NCBI GenBank assembly: GCA_964371995.1
Contig: CAYJPG010000003.1
Span: 1-64,000 of the forward strand
From: SHZI01 sp964371995
GTDB lineage: Bacteria; Pseudomonadota; Gammaproteobacteria; Steroidobacterales; GCA-2729495
Direction: 5' to 3'
Length of the DNA: 64,000 bases
The number at the start of each line of letters is the position of its first letter. The first letter of the stretch is position 1. This document shows, one piece after another, positions 41,573 through 50,093 of this stretch. A model generated the notes under the pieces. That model was not told the DNA's origin and did not search any database. It was given only the letters and a program-made list of their open reading frames with translations. The position numbers were made by a program, and so were the translations under genes.

Positions 41573-42835
41573 ATGGCAAAGCTGACGGATATACAGATTC
41601 GCACCTGGATCAAGTCCGGCGACCGATTCGCAGGGAGGAGCGACGGCAAGGGACTGACTCTCGTGTGGCGGGATGACGACCGGGTGCCGATCTGGCGCTT
41701 TCGCTACCGCTTCGCGGGCAAGCCGCGAACGATGAACTTGGGTAGCTACACCGACCTCTCCTTGGCGAAGGCCCGCGATACTGTGGAGACACTTCGGGCG
41801 CAGGTGAAGCTCGGCCACGATGTTGCAGGAGAGAAGCAGGAGCGGAAGAAGAAGGCTGTGGCCAAGATCGAGGCCGCGAGGTTGGTGCGCACGGTCGGCC
41901 AGTTGGCGGACGAGTATCTGGAGCGCGTGATCATCGGCCGCTGGAAGCACCCGAATATCGTCCGCAGTCGCATCGAGCGAGACATCAAGCCGAACATCGG
42001 GCTGATGGACGCCAAGGATGTCCGGCCGCCGCATATTGACGATTTATTGAAAAAAATCCTCGCACGCGGGGCACCTACCGTTGCCAACGACGTACTGCGA
42101 TGGCTTCGACGCATCTTCAACTTCGGTATCAAACGGGGCTATTTGGAAATGAACCCGGCGGCAGCGTTTGACCTGTCGGATGCCGGTGGCCGGGAGGAAG
42201 CCCGCGACCGATGGCTGACCCTGGATGAGTTGGTGGTCCTGTTCGAGGCGATGCGCACCACCGCCGGCTTCACCGTGCAGAATGCGCACACCGTCCGGCT
42301 GCTGCTGATGCTGGCCGTCCGCAAGCAGGAACTGATCGCCGCTCGCGTGGCCGAACTCAATCTCGACAATGCCATCTGGATGCTGCCAGCCGAACGGACA
42401 AAGACCGGCAGGGAGATCGCTATCCCGCTGCCGCCGCAGGCCGTAGCCTCGCTGCGGGAGTTGATCCGCCTCGGCGAAGGAAGCGCGTACTTGCTCCCCG
42501 CGCGCAAGGCCCAGGACCGGATGCTGCCCCACATACACGAGAACACGTTAAACCAGGCATTGGCAAAACTACGTTCAAAACTTGGGACCATGCCTCATTT
42601 CACGGTCCACGACTTTCGGCGGACCGCCAAGACGCAGTTGCAGGCGCTCGGTACTGCACCGTGGATTTCCGAGCGATGCCTGAACCACAAGCTCAAGGGG
42701 GTCGAGGGTCGCTATGACCGTTACAGTTACATTGACGAGCGGCGCGAGGCCCTGGGGAAATGGGCCAACGTCCTGGAACGCTGCGAGCACGGTATCGGAC
42801 AGGTGACACCGATTCGGAAGCGAGCGGGTAACTAG
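41573..42835 (+). CDS. int: Tyrosine-type phage/island integrase (DUF4102 family)
   Basis: A 420-residue site-specific recombinase. N-terminal DUF4102-type arm-binding domain (GLTLVWRDDDRVPIWRFRYRF, KPRTMNLGSY, SLAKARDTVE), a SAM-like core-binding domain (about 105-200) and the catalytic domain with R250 (LAVRKQEL), H346-x-x-R349 (VHDFRRT), a second His in CLNHKL and nucleophile Tyr381 (GRYDRYSY). All catalytic residues are intact, so the enzyme should be active. Members integrate genomic islands, usually at tRNA 3' ends; here the site is intergenic. Confidence 0.95.
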   Translation: MAKLTDIQIRTWIKSGDRFAGRSDGKGLTLVWRDDDRVPIWRFRYRFAGKPRTMNLGSYTDLSLAKARDTVETLRAQVKLGHDVAGEKQERKKKAVAKIEAARLVRTVGQLADEYLERVIIGRWKHPNIVRSRIERDIKPNIGLMDAKDVRPPHIDDLLKKILARGAPTVANDVLRWLRRIFNFGIKRGYLEMNPAAAFDLSDAGGREEARDRWLTLDELVVLFEAMRTTAGFTVQNAHTVRLLLMLAVRKQELIAARVAELNLDNAIWMLPAERTKTGREIAIPLPPQAVASLRELIRLGEGSAYLLPARKAQDRMLPHIHENTLNQALAKLRSKLGTMPHFTVHDFRRTAKTQLQALGTAPWISERCLNHKLKGVEGRYDRYSYIDERREALGKWANVLERCEHGIGQVTPIRKRAGN

Positions 42836-42957
42836 CCGAACGCGGCTTGTGGACTCAAGATATTGAGCCACTTGAGGTTTTCTGACATGACCTGCTCTCT
42901 TGTGGGGTGCCTCGGAAAGGGTGATTGATAGTTCAGCTCCTCACAACGGAGCTGAAC

Positions 42958-43194
42958 ATGTCTGAAAGCAACATTCCGGCGCTGCCGGAAGCCCTGAGGA
43001 ACTTCGACGCCCTCCCTGACTCGGCCGAGGTCCGGCAACCGGTCGTTGAGGCCTTGTTCGGCATCAGCGCTGCCAGCGTCTGGCGCTGGTCACGCGCAGG
43101 CCTCTTGCCAAAGCCGCGCAAACGCGGGCTGCGCGTCACCACCTGGAATGTGGGAGAGCTGCGGGCCACCCTTCTGATGAGGGGCGTACCATGA
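42958..43194 (+). CDS. AlpA/MerR-like DNA-binding regulator (candidate excisionase)
   Basis: A 78-residue protein with a helix-turn-helix (RQPVVEALFGISAASVWRWSRAG) followed by a basic wing (LPKPRKRGLRVTTWNVGELRA), the pattern of AlpA/Cox-type regulators that act as excisionases or activate integrase genes. The start at 42958 has CGGAG 6 bases before it. Its stop overlaps the next start (ATGA). Confidence 0.75.
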   Translation: MSESNIPALPEALRNFDALPDSAEVRQPVVEALFGISAASVWRWSRAGLLPKPRKRGLRVTTWNVGELRATLLMRGVP

Positions 43195-43856
43195 AATCCA
43201 GCAGGAGCCGCACCAAGCTCGCCGACCCGCACGTTCGTCTCTATGGGTGGGAGCTGGCGTCGCCGGCCTACCGCTCGCTCTCTCCTGATGCCCGCGCGCT
43301 GCTCGTGGATTTCCGCTCACTGTTCTCCGGACGCGAGAACCGCGTGTTCTTCAGCATCCGGGACATGATGGAGAAGCTTGGCGGCACTGGTCAGGCTCGG
43401 GCAATGAACGCCCGGGATGAGCTGCTGGATCGCGGCTGGATTCGTGAGATCGAGCGTGGCAGCTTCCACCGCAAAACACGGCTCGCAACAGTCTACGCGC
43501 TGACCAATGAGCCGATTCACCAGCGAGATGGACAGGTCGCACCAAAGGACTATATGCGCTGGAAGTCACCGAAAACGACAGTAGTTAAATTGGATACCGA
43601 CAGTACCGATGCTGAATACCGAGTTTCGACTGAAAAAGCCGACTTTGCCGCTCACGGTAGTGAATCCGGATACCGTCAACCGGAAAAAGCACGATCCGCG
43701 GTAGCCGCCACGGGTACACAGATAGGTTACCAAGCGCAGCTTGATGCCCTACCACTGCTCTATGCCGCCTTCTGGTACCCGATGACTGACCAGCAGCAGA
43801 TCGGCGCCATCCTGTTCGGTCTACTGAACCTATGCGAAGCCGGATCGTCCGCATGA
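43191..43856 (+). CDS. Putative winged-helix DNA-binding/replication-like protein
   Basis: A 221-residue protein. Residues 1-95 resemble a winged helix of the kind in plasmid/phage replication and regulatory proteins (ALLVDFRSLFSG, IRDMMEKLGGTGQARAMNARDELLDRGWIREIE). The C-terminal part is a low-conservation linker with a short hydrophobic end. It occupies the replication-gene position typical of small integrative elements, but no initiator catalytic motif is visible. ATGA overlaps at both ends place it in one translational unit with its neighbours. Confidence 0.5.
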   Translation: MKSSRSRTKLADPHVRLYGWELASPAYRSLSPDARALLVDFRSLFSGRENRVFFSIRDMMEKLGGTGQARAMNARDELLDRGWIREIERGSFHRKTRLATVYALTNEPIHQRDGQVAPKDYMRWKSPKTTVVKLDTDSTDAEYRVSTEKADFAAHGSESGYRQPEKARSAVAATGTQIGYQAQLDALPLLYAAFWYPMTDQQQIGAILFGLLNLCEAGSSA

Positions 43857-44098
43857 TCTGCCACTGCGGCGGCCAGACAATCCGAATGCGCGCCCGCGAA
43901 GGCGATGCGACGCTGAAGTGGCATCAGTGCGGCGCTTGTGGTCGATGTGACGGGTTTGAGCTGCACATCTGCGATGTACAGGCCGCAAACGGGCAAGCCG
44001 CGCGTCGGGTGTCCCATGATTCTGCCGTAATCGCACTCATGTCCAGGCGATACCGCAAACGTGGCCGAGTCCTCGCACCTACGGAGACTGCGGCATGA
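43853..44098 (+). CDS. Small zinc-ribbon-like protein
   Basis: An 81-residue protein with cysteine pairs C-x-C (ICHCGG) and C-x-x-C-x-x-C (CGACGRCDGF), probably binding one zinc, and a basic C-terminus. It overlaps the previous stop and the next start by 4 bases each. No recognised family; a DNA- or RNA-binding adaptor is a guess. Confidence 0.55.
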   Translation: MICHCGGQTIRMRAREGDATLKWHQCGACGRCDGFELHICDVQAANGQAARRVSHDSAVIALMSRRYRKRGRVLAPTETAA

Positions 44099-44706
44099 AC
44101 GACACGATCTCGGATGACGAAAACACCGAGTGGTCGAAGACCATGTCCGCCCATGCTCTTGATCCGCAATTCAGCGCGGCCGCCGTTTTGGATAGCTTTT
44201 CGACTAAGGAGTTCGGAAATCTCGACCTGAACACCCTCATGAGCATCCTGACCAGTGCCTGCCAGCGCATCGCCAGCGGCAATCTCGCCGACATCGAAGC
44301 CATGCTGTTCTCGCAGGCAACGGCCCTTCAAAGCATCTTTACGATGCTCGCCATGCAAGCCAGCCGTTCTCCGTGCGGCTACAAGCAGGTAGAGACCTAT
44401 CTCCGGCTGGCCCTGAAATCTCAGAACCAGTGCCGAGCCACACTGGAAACACTGGCGGCCATGAAAACCCCTCGCCAGGTGGCTTTCGTCGCCCAGACCA
44501 ACATCGCCCACGGGCCGCAGCAGGTAAATAATTTTCCCGCACAAGCAGCCGGCGGGGTGGCCCCTGTCGAAAACTCGCCGAACGAACTATTGGAGAACCA
44601 GCATGGCGAACGGATGGACACTGGAACGGCGGGTGCGGCAAGCGGAACGGATCCGAAGCTGGCAGCCGTGGAAACGGTCAACAGGGCCCCGGACCGCAGA
44701 CGGTAA
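44095..44706 (+). CDS. Mobile-element hypothetical protein
   Basis: A 203-residue, mostly helical protein. The centre (LNTLMSILTSACQRIASG, ADIEAMLFSQATALQSIF, GYKQVETYLRLALKSQNQCRATLETLAAMK) is followed by a compact motif, TNIAHGPQQVNNF, that I associate with hypothetical proteins of integrative elements and prophages. The C-terminal 60 residues are probably disordered. The next gene starts inside its 3' end (104-base overlap in another frame). Function unknown. Confidence 0.6.
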   Translation: MNDTISDDENTEWSKTMSAHALDPQFSAAAVLDSFSTKEFGNLDLNTLMSILTSACQRIASGNLADIEAMLFSQATALQSIFTMLAMQASRSPCGYKQVETYLRLALKSQNQCRATLETLAAMKTPRQVAFVAQTNIAHGPQQVNNFPAQAAGGVAPVENSPNELLENQHGERMDTGTAGAASGTDPKLAAVETVNRAPDRRR

Positions 44707-44848
44707 GGCGCGAGCCGCCCGCAACGCCTACAAGGGTGCCTGGCGTAAAGAGCTGCGTCGGTTAGCACTCCTCCTGAGAGACGCACGCCATCAGACAGTC
44801 ACCGTTCGATCAACCTCATACGGTCAGATCCTGTCGCCCGAGCCTTGA
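44603..44848 (+). CDS. Small basic hypothetical protein nested at the 3' end of the preceding gene
   Basis: An 81-residue, strongly basic protein (RRVRQAERIRSWQPWKRSTGPRT, GKARAARNAYKG, LRRLALLLRDA). The pattern 'RIRSW.PW..STGP.T..GKA..ARNAYKG' is recurrent near integrases of islands in my memory, so I take it as real although it overlaps the upstream gene by 104 bases in another frame. GGAG precedes its ATG. DNA-binding is plausible from the charge; function unknown. Confidence 0.6.
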   Translation: MANGWTLERRVRQAERIRSWQPWKRSTGPRTADGKARAARNAYKGAWRKELRRLALLLRDARHQTVTVRSTSYGQILSPEP

Positions 44849-44895
44849 AAATTTTGTACTCTGCTGCCTCCACTTGCTCAGGATTGGCCAATCCC

Positions 44896-45132
44896 ATGTC
44901 CACGAAAAGCAGCGGAGGCGAAATCCTCACGATCAAGGACGTCGCCAAGTACCTAAAGGTCACCGAACGGACGATCTACCGGCTCGCTGGAGCCAAGAAG
45001 ATTCCAGCCTTCAAGGTAGGCGGAACGTGGCGTTTTTCGCGCGTCGACATCGATAGCTGGATCAGGCAGCAATCGACCAGCAAGCCGGAACGTGCCAGGC
45101 GCGGAACATCCCATAAAGGGGAGCAGCAGTAA
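44896..45132 (+). CDS. Excisionase-type HTH protein heading the defence operon
   Basis: A 78-residue single-domain protein: helix-turn-helix ILTIKDVAKYLKVTERTIYRLAGAKKIPAFKVGGTWRF-type motif (shown here only by its two halves, DVAKYLKVTERTIYRL and IPAFKVGG), the excisionase/MerR-like HTH_17 family. Start at 44896 chosen by domain boundary; an earlier start adds 17 unconvincing residues. Its TAA overlaps the ATG of the ATPase by one base, so it is in the same operon and probably regulates it or acts as an excision factor. Confidence 0.75.
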   Translation: MSTKSSGGEILTIKDVAKYLKVTERTIYRLAGAKKIPAFKVGGTWRFSRVDIDSWIRQQSTSKPERARRGTSHKGEQQ

Positions 45133-47837
45133 TGCTTGGACTGACTCTACGAGAAGAATTCCGGGGCAAACGCCTCAAGGGCACAGCCATCGAGCTGTCC
45201 AACGACCAGAACACGGGCGCGACCCAGATTGCGGCCAAGCAGTTTCTGGATATCACCTATCCGACGCACGATCTGCTGAAAGGCATCGAAGCTGTCGGCC
45301 CCAACCAGGGCCGCCCCGTGGTCGTGATCGGCGAGCGCGGCCTTGGCAAGTCGCACTTGATGGCCGCGCTCTACCATGCGGTGACTGACCCGTTGTCGAC
45401 CCGCTCGTGGCTCAACGCCTGGGCAACCACACTGGCCGACGCCAGCATCGGCAAGATCGCCCTGCGCGACGGGATGCACGTCATCGGCGAAAGCCTGCAT
45501 CGCCACCGCTACAAATTCCTGTGGGATGTCCTGTTGGAGAACCATCCGCACGGCACCTTCATCAAGGGCAAGTGGGACGGCCAGGGCGCGTCCAAGACCG
45601 AAATCCCATCCGACAAGCTCATCATCGAGCTGCTGGAGAACAAGCCGACGATGCTGCTGCTGGATGAGTTCCAGACGTGGTACGACGGCCTCACCAACAC
45701 CAAGCAGTACCCGTGGAAGAACTGGGCGTTCAACTTCATCCAGATTCTTTCGGAAATCGCCAAAGAAAGGCCAGACCTGCTAGTGCTGGTGATCTCGGTG
45801 CGTAACGGTGGCAGCGACGCATATCAGCAGGTTCATCGTGTCAACCCGGTCGCCATCGACTTCAAGGCAGGCGGCAGCGCTGAGCGCATCCAGCAGGATC
45901 GCCGCCGCATGCTGTTGCACCGCTTGTTCGACAACCGCTTGCAGATCGCCAGCGGCACCATCGAATCGCTGGTCGCGCAGCACGTCGCTGAATCCTTCCG
46001 CCTGCTCGATGTGCCGTCCGCCGAGCAGGAGCGCAAGCGCCGAGAGTTCACCGAATCGTGGCCCTATGCACCGCACCTGCTGCGCCTACTGGAAGAGCAG
46101 GTGCTGATCGCCACCGATGCGCAGGAAACGCGCGACCTGATTCGCATCCTCGCCAACCTCTACAAGAGCGGTGGCGAGGCCGTGCCCGTGCTCACCGCCG
46201 CCGACTTCCGGCTGGACGACGATACCTCGGGCATCGGCGCGCTGCTCGAAGCCGTCGCCAACCAGCACCACCGCACGCTGCGCGACAAGGCGCAGCAGAA
46301 CATCATCTCGGTGCAGGAAGCGCGGCACGACCACGTCAGCGGTGCGCCACACCTACAGGAAATCATCGGCGCACTGTGGCTGCGCTCGATCGCCGTCGGC
46401 AACCTCGCCGGAGCTGAACCCGCCACGCTGCAACTGGACATCACCCGTGACAAGCCGGTGGACGACAACGCTTTCCAGGTCGAGTTGGCGACCATCGTGG
46501 AGAACAGCTTCAACATTCATCAGGAAGGCACCAAGCTGTTGTTCCGTGAGGAAGAGAACCCGCGCGCCAAGCTCATGGCCTATGCGCGCAACGACAAGCT
46601 GTTCGCCGACGGGGCGGATCAGGAGCAGCTCGTCAGGCAGGTGCGCTACGTCATCGGCGGCAGCGACGAGGTCGCAAAGACCTTCCGCGTGATCGCCCTG
46701 CCGAAGTCGTGGGTCAATGATCCTTGGACAGCGCTCGATGAAGCCGAGCAACCCGACAAGTGGGACGACCGTCTGCCCATCCTCGTGCTGCCCGAGGAAG
46801 CCGACAAGCTCGACGCAACGCTGGGCCGCTGGCTCAAAGACCAGTTGCAGAAGCGCCGCAACACCGTGCGCTTCCTGCTACCGCGCGCGGGCAGTACCAA
46901 CTCCTTTATGGATCACGACCTGCTCATCCTCACCCGCGCCGCAATGAAGGCGCAGGAATGGGGCGGTCAGAACCCCGAATACAAGAAGCTGCACAAAGAG
47001 TTCGAAAATACCCTGCGCGACAACCTCAAGAAGCGCTTCGACCGCTTCGCCGTGCTGCAACGCTGGAACTTCGCCGACCCCGCGCAGTGCAAGTTCAGCG
47101 TCGAACCTCTCGACAAGCAGGGCTCGCAGATTCCCGAAGCCATCGAGGAGGCGCTGACCGGCGACCTTTTCGTGCCCGAGGACTTCGAGGAACTGGTGAT
47201 CGAGTACGCCAGCAACAACGAATCGGTCGGTAAGCTGCTGCGCGAGTTGCAGGAGCCGCGCCCTGCCGGCCAGGACTGCATCCCGTGGCTCGGCGAAACG
47301 GCAATGAAGGAACGCCTGCTGCGTCTGTGCGCCAAGGGCAAGGTCGCCATCAACTTGCGCGGCATGGAGTACCTGCAAACGAGCCCAGGCGAAGACGAGG
47401 ACACCGCGTGGCGTCGGTTGCGGCCCAAGCTCTCGCTGACGGGTCGCCACCTCGACGACGTGTTTGTGATGTTGCCCTCGGCAGTCCCAGCCACCGGCGG
47501 CTCCACGCCATCGGCTCTGACGCCAGTAGCACTTGGTGAGGCGCCGCCCACATCCGGCAATGAATTTCCCCCAGCTATATCGCCAACGTCCACGTCGCAC
47601 CGCATCTTCGACGACGGCAGCAGCACCACCAAGCCGCGCACGCCGCTGTCAAACCCGGCTACGTCACCGCTCAACCTGATCGGCAAAATCGAGGGGTGGG
47701 GCATCGGCCCGGCCACCAAGGTCGCGGAGGTGTCCATCAAGGTATCAGCCGCCACCGGAGCGCAGCTCAAGGAACTGCTCAAGAAGCTGCCCGAAGGCAT
47801 GAGCTTCGAGCTGAACCTTGAGAAGGAGGACGATTGA
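45132..47837 (+). CDS. Large P-loop ATPase, BrxC/DUF499 (COG1483)-like
   Basis: A 901-residue cytoplasmic ATPase. It starts LTLREEFRGKRLKGTAIELS, which resembles the N-terminal segment of DUF499 proteins; Walker A is GERGLGKS (67-74, Lys73) and Walker B LLLDEFQ (175-181, Asp178/Glu179). A long helical region follows, with a Pro/Ser/Thr-rich linker near 780-850 and a C-terminal domain (SIKVSAATGAQLKELLKKLPEGMSF-type). In BREX systems BrxC/PglY carries this ATPase and is needed for both defence and methylation. Start and stop overlap both neighbours (TAATG, TGATG). Identification as the BREX ATPase rests on family likeness and neighbours. Confidence 0.78.
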   Translation: MLGLTLREEFRGKRLKGTAIELSNDQNTGATQIAAKQFLDITYPTHDLLKGIEAVGPNQGRPVVVIGERGLGKSHLMAALYHAVTDPLSTRSWLNAWATTLADASIGKIALRDGMHVIGESLHRHRYKFLWDVLLENHPHGTFIKGKWDGQGASKTEIPSDKLIIELLENKPTMLLLDEFQTWYDGLTNTKQYPWKNWAFNFIQILSEIAKERPDLLVLVISVRNGGSDAYQQVHRVNPVAIDFKAGGSAERIQQDRRRMLLHRLFDNRLQIASGTIESLVAQHVAESFRLLDVPSAEQERKRREFTESWPYAPHLLRLLEEQVLIATDAQETRDLIRILANLYKSGGEAVPVLTAADFRLDDDTSGIGALLEAVANQHHRTLRDKAQQNIISVQEARHDHVSGAPHLQEIIGALWLRSIAVGNLAGAEPATLQLDITRDKPVDDNAFQVELATIVENSFNIHQEGTKLLFREEENPRAKLMAYARNDKLFADGADQEQLVRQVRYVIGGSDEVAKTFRVIALPKSWVNDPWTALDEAEQPDKWDDRLPILVLPEEADKLDATLGRWLKDQLQKRRNTVRFLLPRAGSTNSFMDHDLLILTRAAMKAQEWGGQNPEYKKLHKEFENTLRDNLKKRFDRFAVLQRWNFADPAQCKFSVEPLDKQGSQIPEAIEEALTGDLFVPEDFEELVIEYASNNESVGKLLRELQEPRPAGQDCIPWLGETAMKERLLRLCAKGKVAINLRGMEYLQTSPGEDEDTAWRRLRPKLSLTGRHLDDVFVMLPSAVPATGGSTPSALTPVALGEAPPTSGNEFPPAISPTSTSHRIFDDGSSTTKPRTPLSNPATSPLNLIGKIEGWGIGPATKVAEVSIKVSAATGAQLKELLKKLPEGMSFELNLEKEDD

Positions 47838-48826
47838 TGGCACTGACCGCCAGCGCCTTGCAGGCCCTGACCCAAGGCTCCGACGCGGATGCTTGGCGCG
47901 TCATTGTTGAGCAGGCCGTCGAGATCGCCCGAAAGCCGCTGGCCGCAGGCAATTCGCCCAGCGAAGTCGTCGGGCGCGACCGCGAAATCGGCGCACTGGA
48001 TCTGTTCCTCTCTTCCAGCGGCTGGGACTTGTGGCACGCCTTCGGCGACAGCGTGGAGCGCACCTCGGATCGCCTGACACGCTGGTGGGCCGAACCCTTC
48101 AGCGCCAAGGCGGTGCTGATCCTCGACGGCCTTTCCCTGCGCGAACTGCCGTGGCTGTTGCAGGGCGCGAAGGTGCGCGGTTTCACCACGCACGAGGTCG
48201 CTGCCTGCGCCTCCGAGCTGCCGGGCGAAACGGATGAGTTCGCTCGCGCGCTCGGCTTCGCCAGCCGCAGCAAACTCCAGAACAACGGCGGCGGCCTCGC
48301 GCACAAGCTGCAAGCCGCCAGCACCGAAACCGTCGACTTGCCGTGGAAGGACTGCCAAGCCCTGATCGGCAGTGCGCCGAACCAGGTCTTCTGGCACCAC
48401 TGGCCCGACGCCAAGCTGCACGACGGCGCAGGCGCAGGCCAGGGGCTGGAGCCGTTAACCAAGGACGTGGCCGAGCAGTTGTCCAGCGATGACTTCTGGG
48501 CCTTCGTCGAGCGCCTCGCCACCGGGCGGCGGCTGGTCATCACCTCCGACCACGGCTACGCGGCCACCGGCCACTTCTCCGATGCCGATAGCGAGGTCGG
48601 CCATTTCCTCAAGCAGACGTTTGGAAGCTCGCGCAGCAAGGCGGGAACCGGCGACACCGGCCCATTCGTGCCGCCAGTGGCATTGCAGATCAACAGCCCT
48701 CACGGCGCGCACCTGTTGGCCCTGGGCCGCAGGAAATGGCGCAGCCAGGGCGGCTACCCGACGCTCACGCACGGCGGCCTGTCGCTGCTGGAAGTGCTGT
48801 CGCCTTTCGTGGAGATCAGTAAATGA
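47837..48826 (+). CDS. pglZ: PglZ-domain protein (alkaline-phosphatase-like)
   Basis: A 329-residue short PglZ. The alkaline-phosphatase-superfamily metal motifs are AVLILDGLS (Asp97) near the N-terminus and VITSDHGYAATGHF (Asp238-His239) in the C-terminal half; GFTTHE near 116 sits where the nucleophile region is expected. PglZ proteins occur in all BREX types. It is short: many PglZ are 700-900 residues, so accessory domains are missing. Translation is coupled to the ATPase (TGATG). Confidence 0.8.
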   Translation: MALTASALQALTQGSDADAWRVIVEQAVEIARKPLAAGNSPSEVVGRDREIGALDLFLSSSGWDLWHAFGDSVERTSDRLTRWWAEPFSAKAVLILDGLSLRELPWLLQGAKVRGFTTHEVAACASELPGETDEFARALGFASRSKLQNNGGGLAHKLQAASTETVDLPWKDCQALIGSAPNQVFWHHWPDAKLHDGAGAGQGLEPLTKDVAEQLSSDDFWAFVERLATGRRLVITSDHGYAATGHFSDADSEVGHFLKQTFGSSRSKAGTGDTGPFVPPVALQINSPHGAHLLALGRRKWRSQGGYPTLTHGGLSLLEVLSPFVEISK

Positions 48827-49311
48827 CATACACGGATGACGAATTGACCCGACTGATCGGCTGCAAAAAACGCATTTCCCAGGCGCCGAGGAAGGAGATG
48901 CGCACAGAGGGCCAGATGCAGCGTAACGAATTGGAGCTTGAGTCGTTGGACGGCAAGCACTCGTTCCGTGTTTTCATGCGTCAGAGCCTGCAATTTTCTG
49001 AAAATTTTTCCATCGGGATGGACTACCTGCCCAAGGATGAACCGGGCAGTTTCTGTCTCCTGCGCTGCAATGGAAGACATGGTGGACACAAGGTGCATCC
49101 ACACCATCTGCATTGCCATGTTCATCGCAGCAAGGCCGAAGACGTCAACGCTGGGCTTCGAGTCGAACGACATATCGACTCCACAGTGGAATATGCAGCT
49201 TTTCGCGATGCGCTGCGTTATTTCCTGCTCAGGACGAATGTGCAATCAGCGGATTTGTCCCAACATTTTCCGGGCATCACCCAACCTGACATGTTTGAAG
49301 ACGAGGCATAG
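48823..49311 (+). CDS. Unknown protein of the low-GC cassette
   Basis: A 162-residue acidic/His-rich protein with two visible blocks: a predicted beta region (ELELESLDGKHSFRVFMRQ, SIGMDYLPKDEPGSF) and a segment rich in His (GGHKVHPHHLHCHVHRSK). It starts within the PglZ stop (ATGA). GC is lower than the flanks. It precedes a DUF1828/1829-like gene by 2 bases, so the two look like a pair. Family not recognised with confidence. Confidence 0.6.
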   Translation: MTYTDDELTRLIGCKKRISQAPRKEMRTEGQMQRNELELESLDGKHSFRVFMRQSLQFSENFSIGMDYLPKDEPGSFCLLRCNGRHGGHKVHPHHLHCHVHRSKAEDVNAGLRVERHIDSTVEYAAFRDALRYFLLRTNVQSADLSQHFPGITQPDMFEDEA

Positions 49312-49313
49312 CC

Positions 49314-50087
49314 ATGAAAGCCATCGACCTACTCCAAAAACAATTCGGTGACTTCGTTCGTCTGGAGGAAAAGCGCCCGAACATCCAGCAGGTTTATGCG
49401 CCTCTCTACCATGAAGACGGCGACATGATGGATCTTTTTCTCGATCTTCCCAAAGATGCCAATCTGACGGAAGACAAAGAGATTCGTATTTCCGATCACG
49501 GCATGACCTTGATGCGGCTCTCCTACGGCTTCGATCTGGATACGCCCAACAAGGAAAAAATATTCCAGCGCATCCTGCTCGAAAACGGTGTCAGCGAGAA
49601 CGAAGGGGAAATCTATCTTGAAACCACGTCGGGTTCCCTATATCCGGCGTTGATGCAGTTCTCCCAAGCCATTGGCAAGGTCTGCAACATGCGCTTGTTC
49701 CGGCGCGAGACATTGCACAGTCTGTTTGAAGAAATGCTCGGAGATTTTATCCGGGGAACGCTTGCTCGCTATCAGCCGACACCTTCGATTTGCCCCATTC
49801 CCGACAGGGACGATCTGGAAGTGGATTGGCAGTTCAAGCCGAATGGCACTCCCTTGTATCTGTTCGGCGTCAAGGACAACGCCCGCGCCCGGCTATCCAC
49901 CATCAGTTGCCTTGAATTTCAGCGCAACAAGCTGCCTTTCCGCAGCATGATCGTGCATGAAGACTTCGACAAGATCTGGCGCAAGGACAAGGCACGCCTG
50001 ACATCGGCCTGCGACAAGCAATTCACATCGCTGGATGATTTCAAACAAAACGCAGAGCAATACCTGCTGCGTGAAACAGGGCATTGA
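49314..50087 (+). CDS. DUF1828/DUF1829-like protein
   Basis: A 257-residue soluble protein. The N-terminal half has the pattern of DUF1828 (PLYHEDGDMMDLFLDLP, IRISDHGMTLMRLSY); the C-terminal half resembles DUF1829 (GTPLYLFGVKDNARARLSTI, LPFRSMIVHEDFDKIW). Proteins of this kind are uncharacterised and are found near mobile and defence genes. Whether the C-terminal strand-helix pattern hides a nuclease fold cannot be judged by eye. Hand count of 49321-49680 gives 181/360 G+C (50%), against about 70% in the PglZ gene. Confidence 0.6.
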   Translation: MKAIDLLQKQFGDFVRLEEKRPNIQQVYAPLYHEDGDMMDLFLDLPKDANLTEDKEIRISDHGMTLMRLSYGFDLDTPNKEKIFQRILLENGVSENEGEIYLETTSGSLYPALMQFSQAIGKVCNMRLFRRETLHSLFEEMLGDFIRGTLARYQPTPSICPIPDRDDLEVDWQFKPNGTPLYLFGVKDNARARLSTISCLEFQRNKLPFRSMIVHEDFDKIWRKDKARLTSACDKQFTSLDDFKQNAEQYLLRETGH

Positions 50088-50093
50088 CGGCTG

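Noticed and set aside
46967..48421. 484-codon minus-strand frame across the ATPase-PglZ junction
   Set aside because: It spans two real, overlapping plus-strand genes with catalytic motifs; low-complexity translation.
48823..49311. The 162-residue protein as BrxA, BrxB or BrxF
   Set aside because: No P-loop (expected for BrxF) and no likeness I can point to for BrxA/BrxB; low GC separates it from the core genes.
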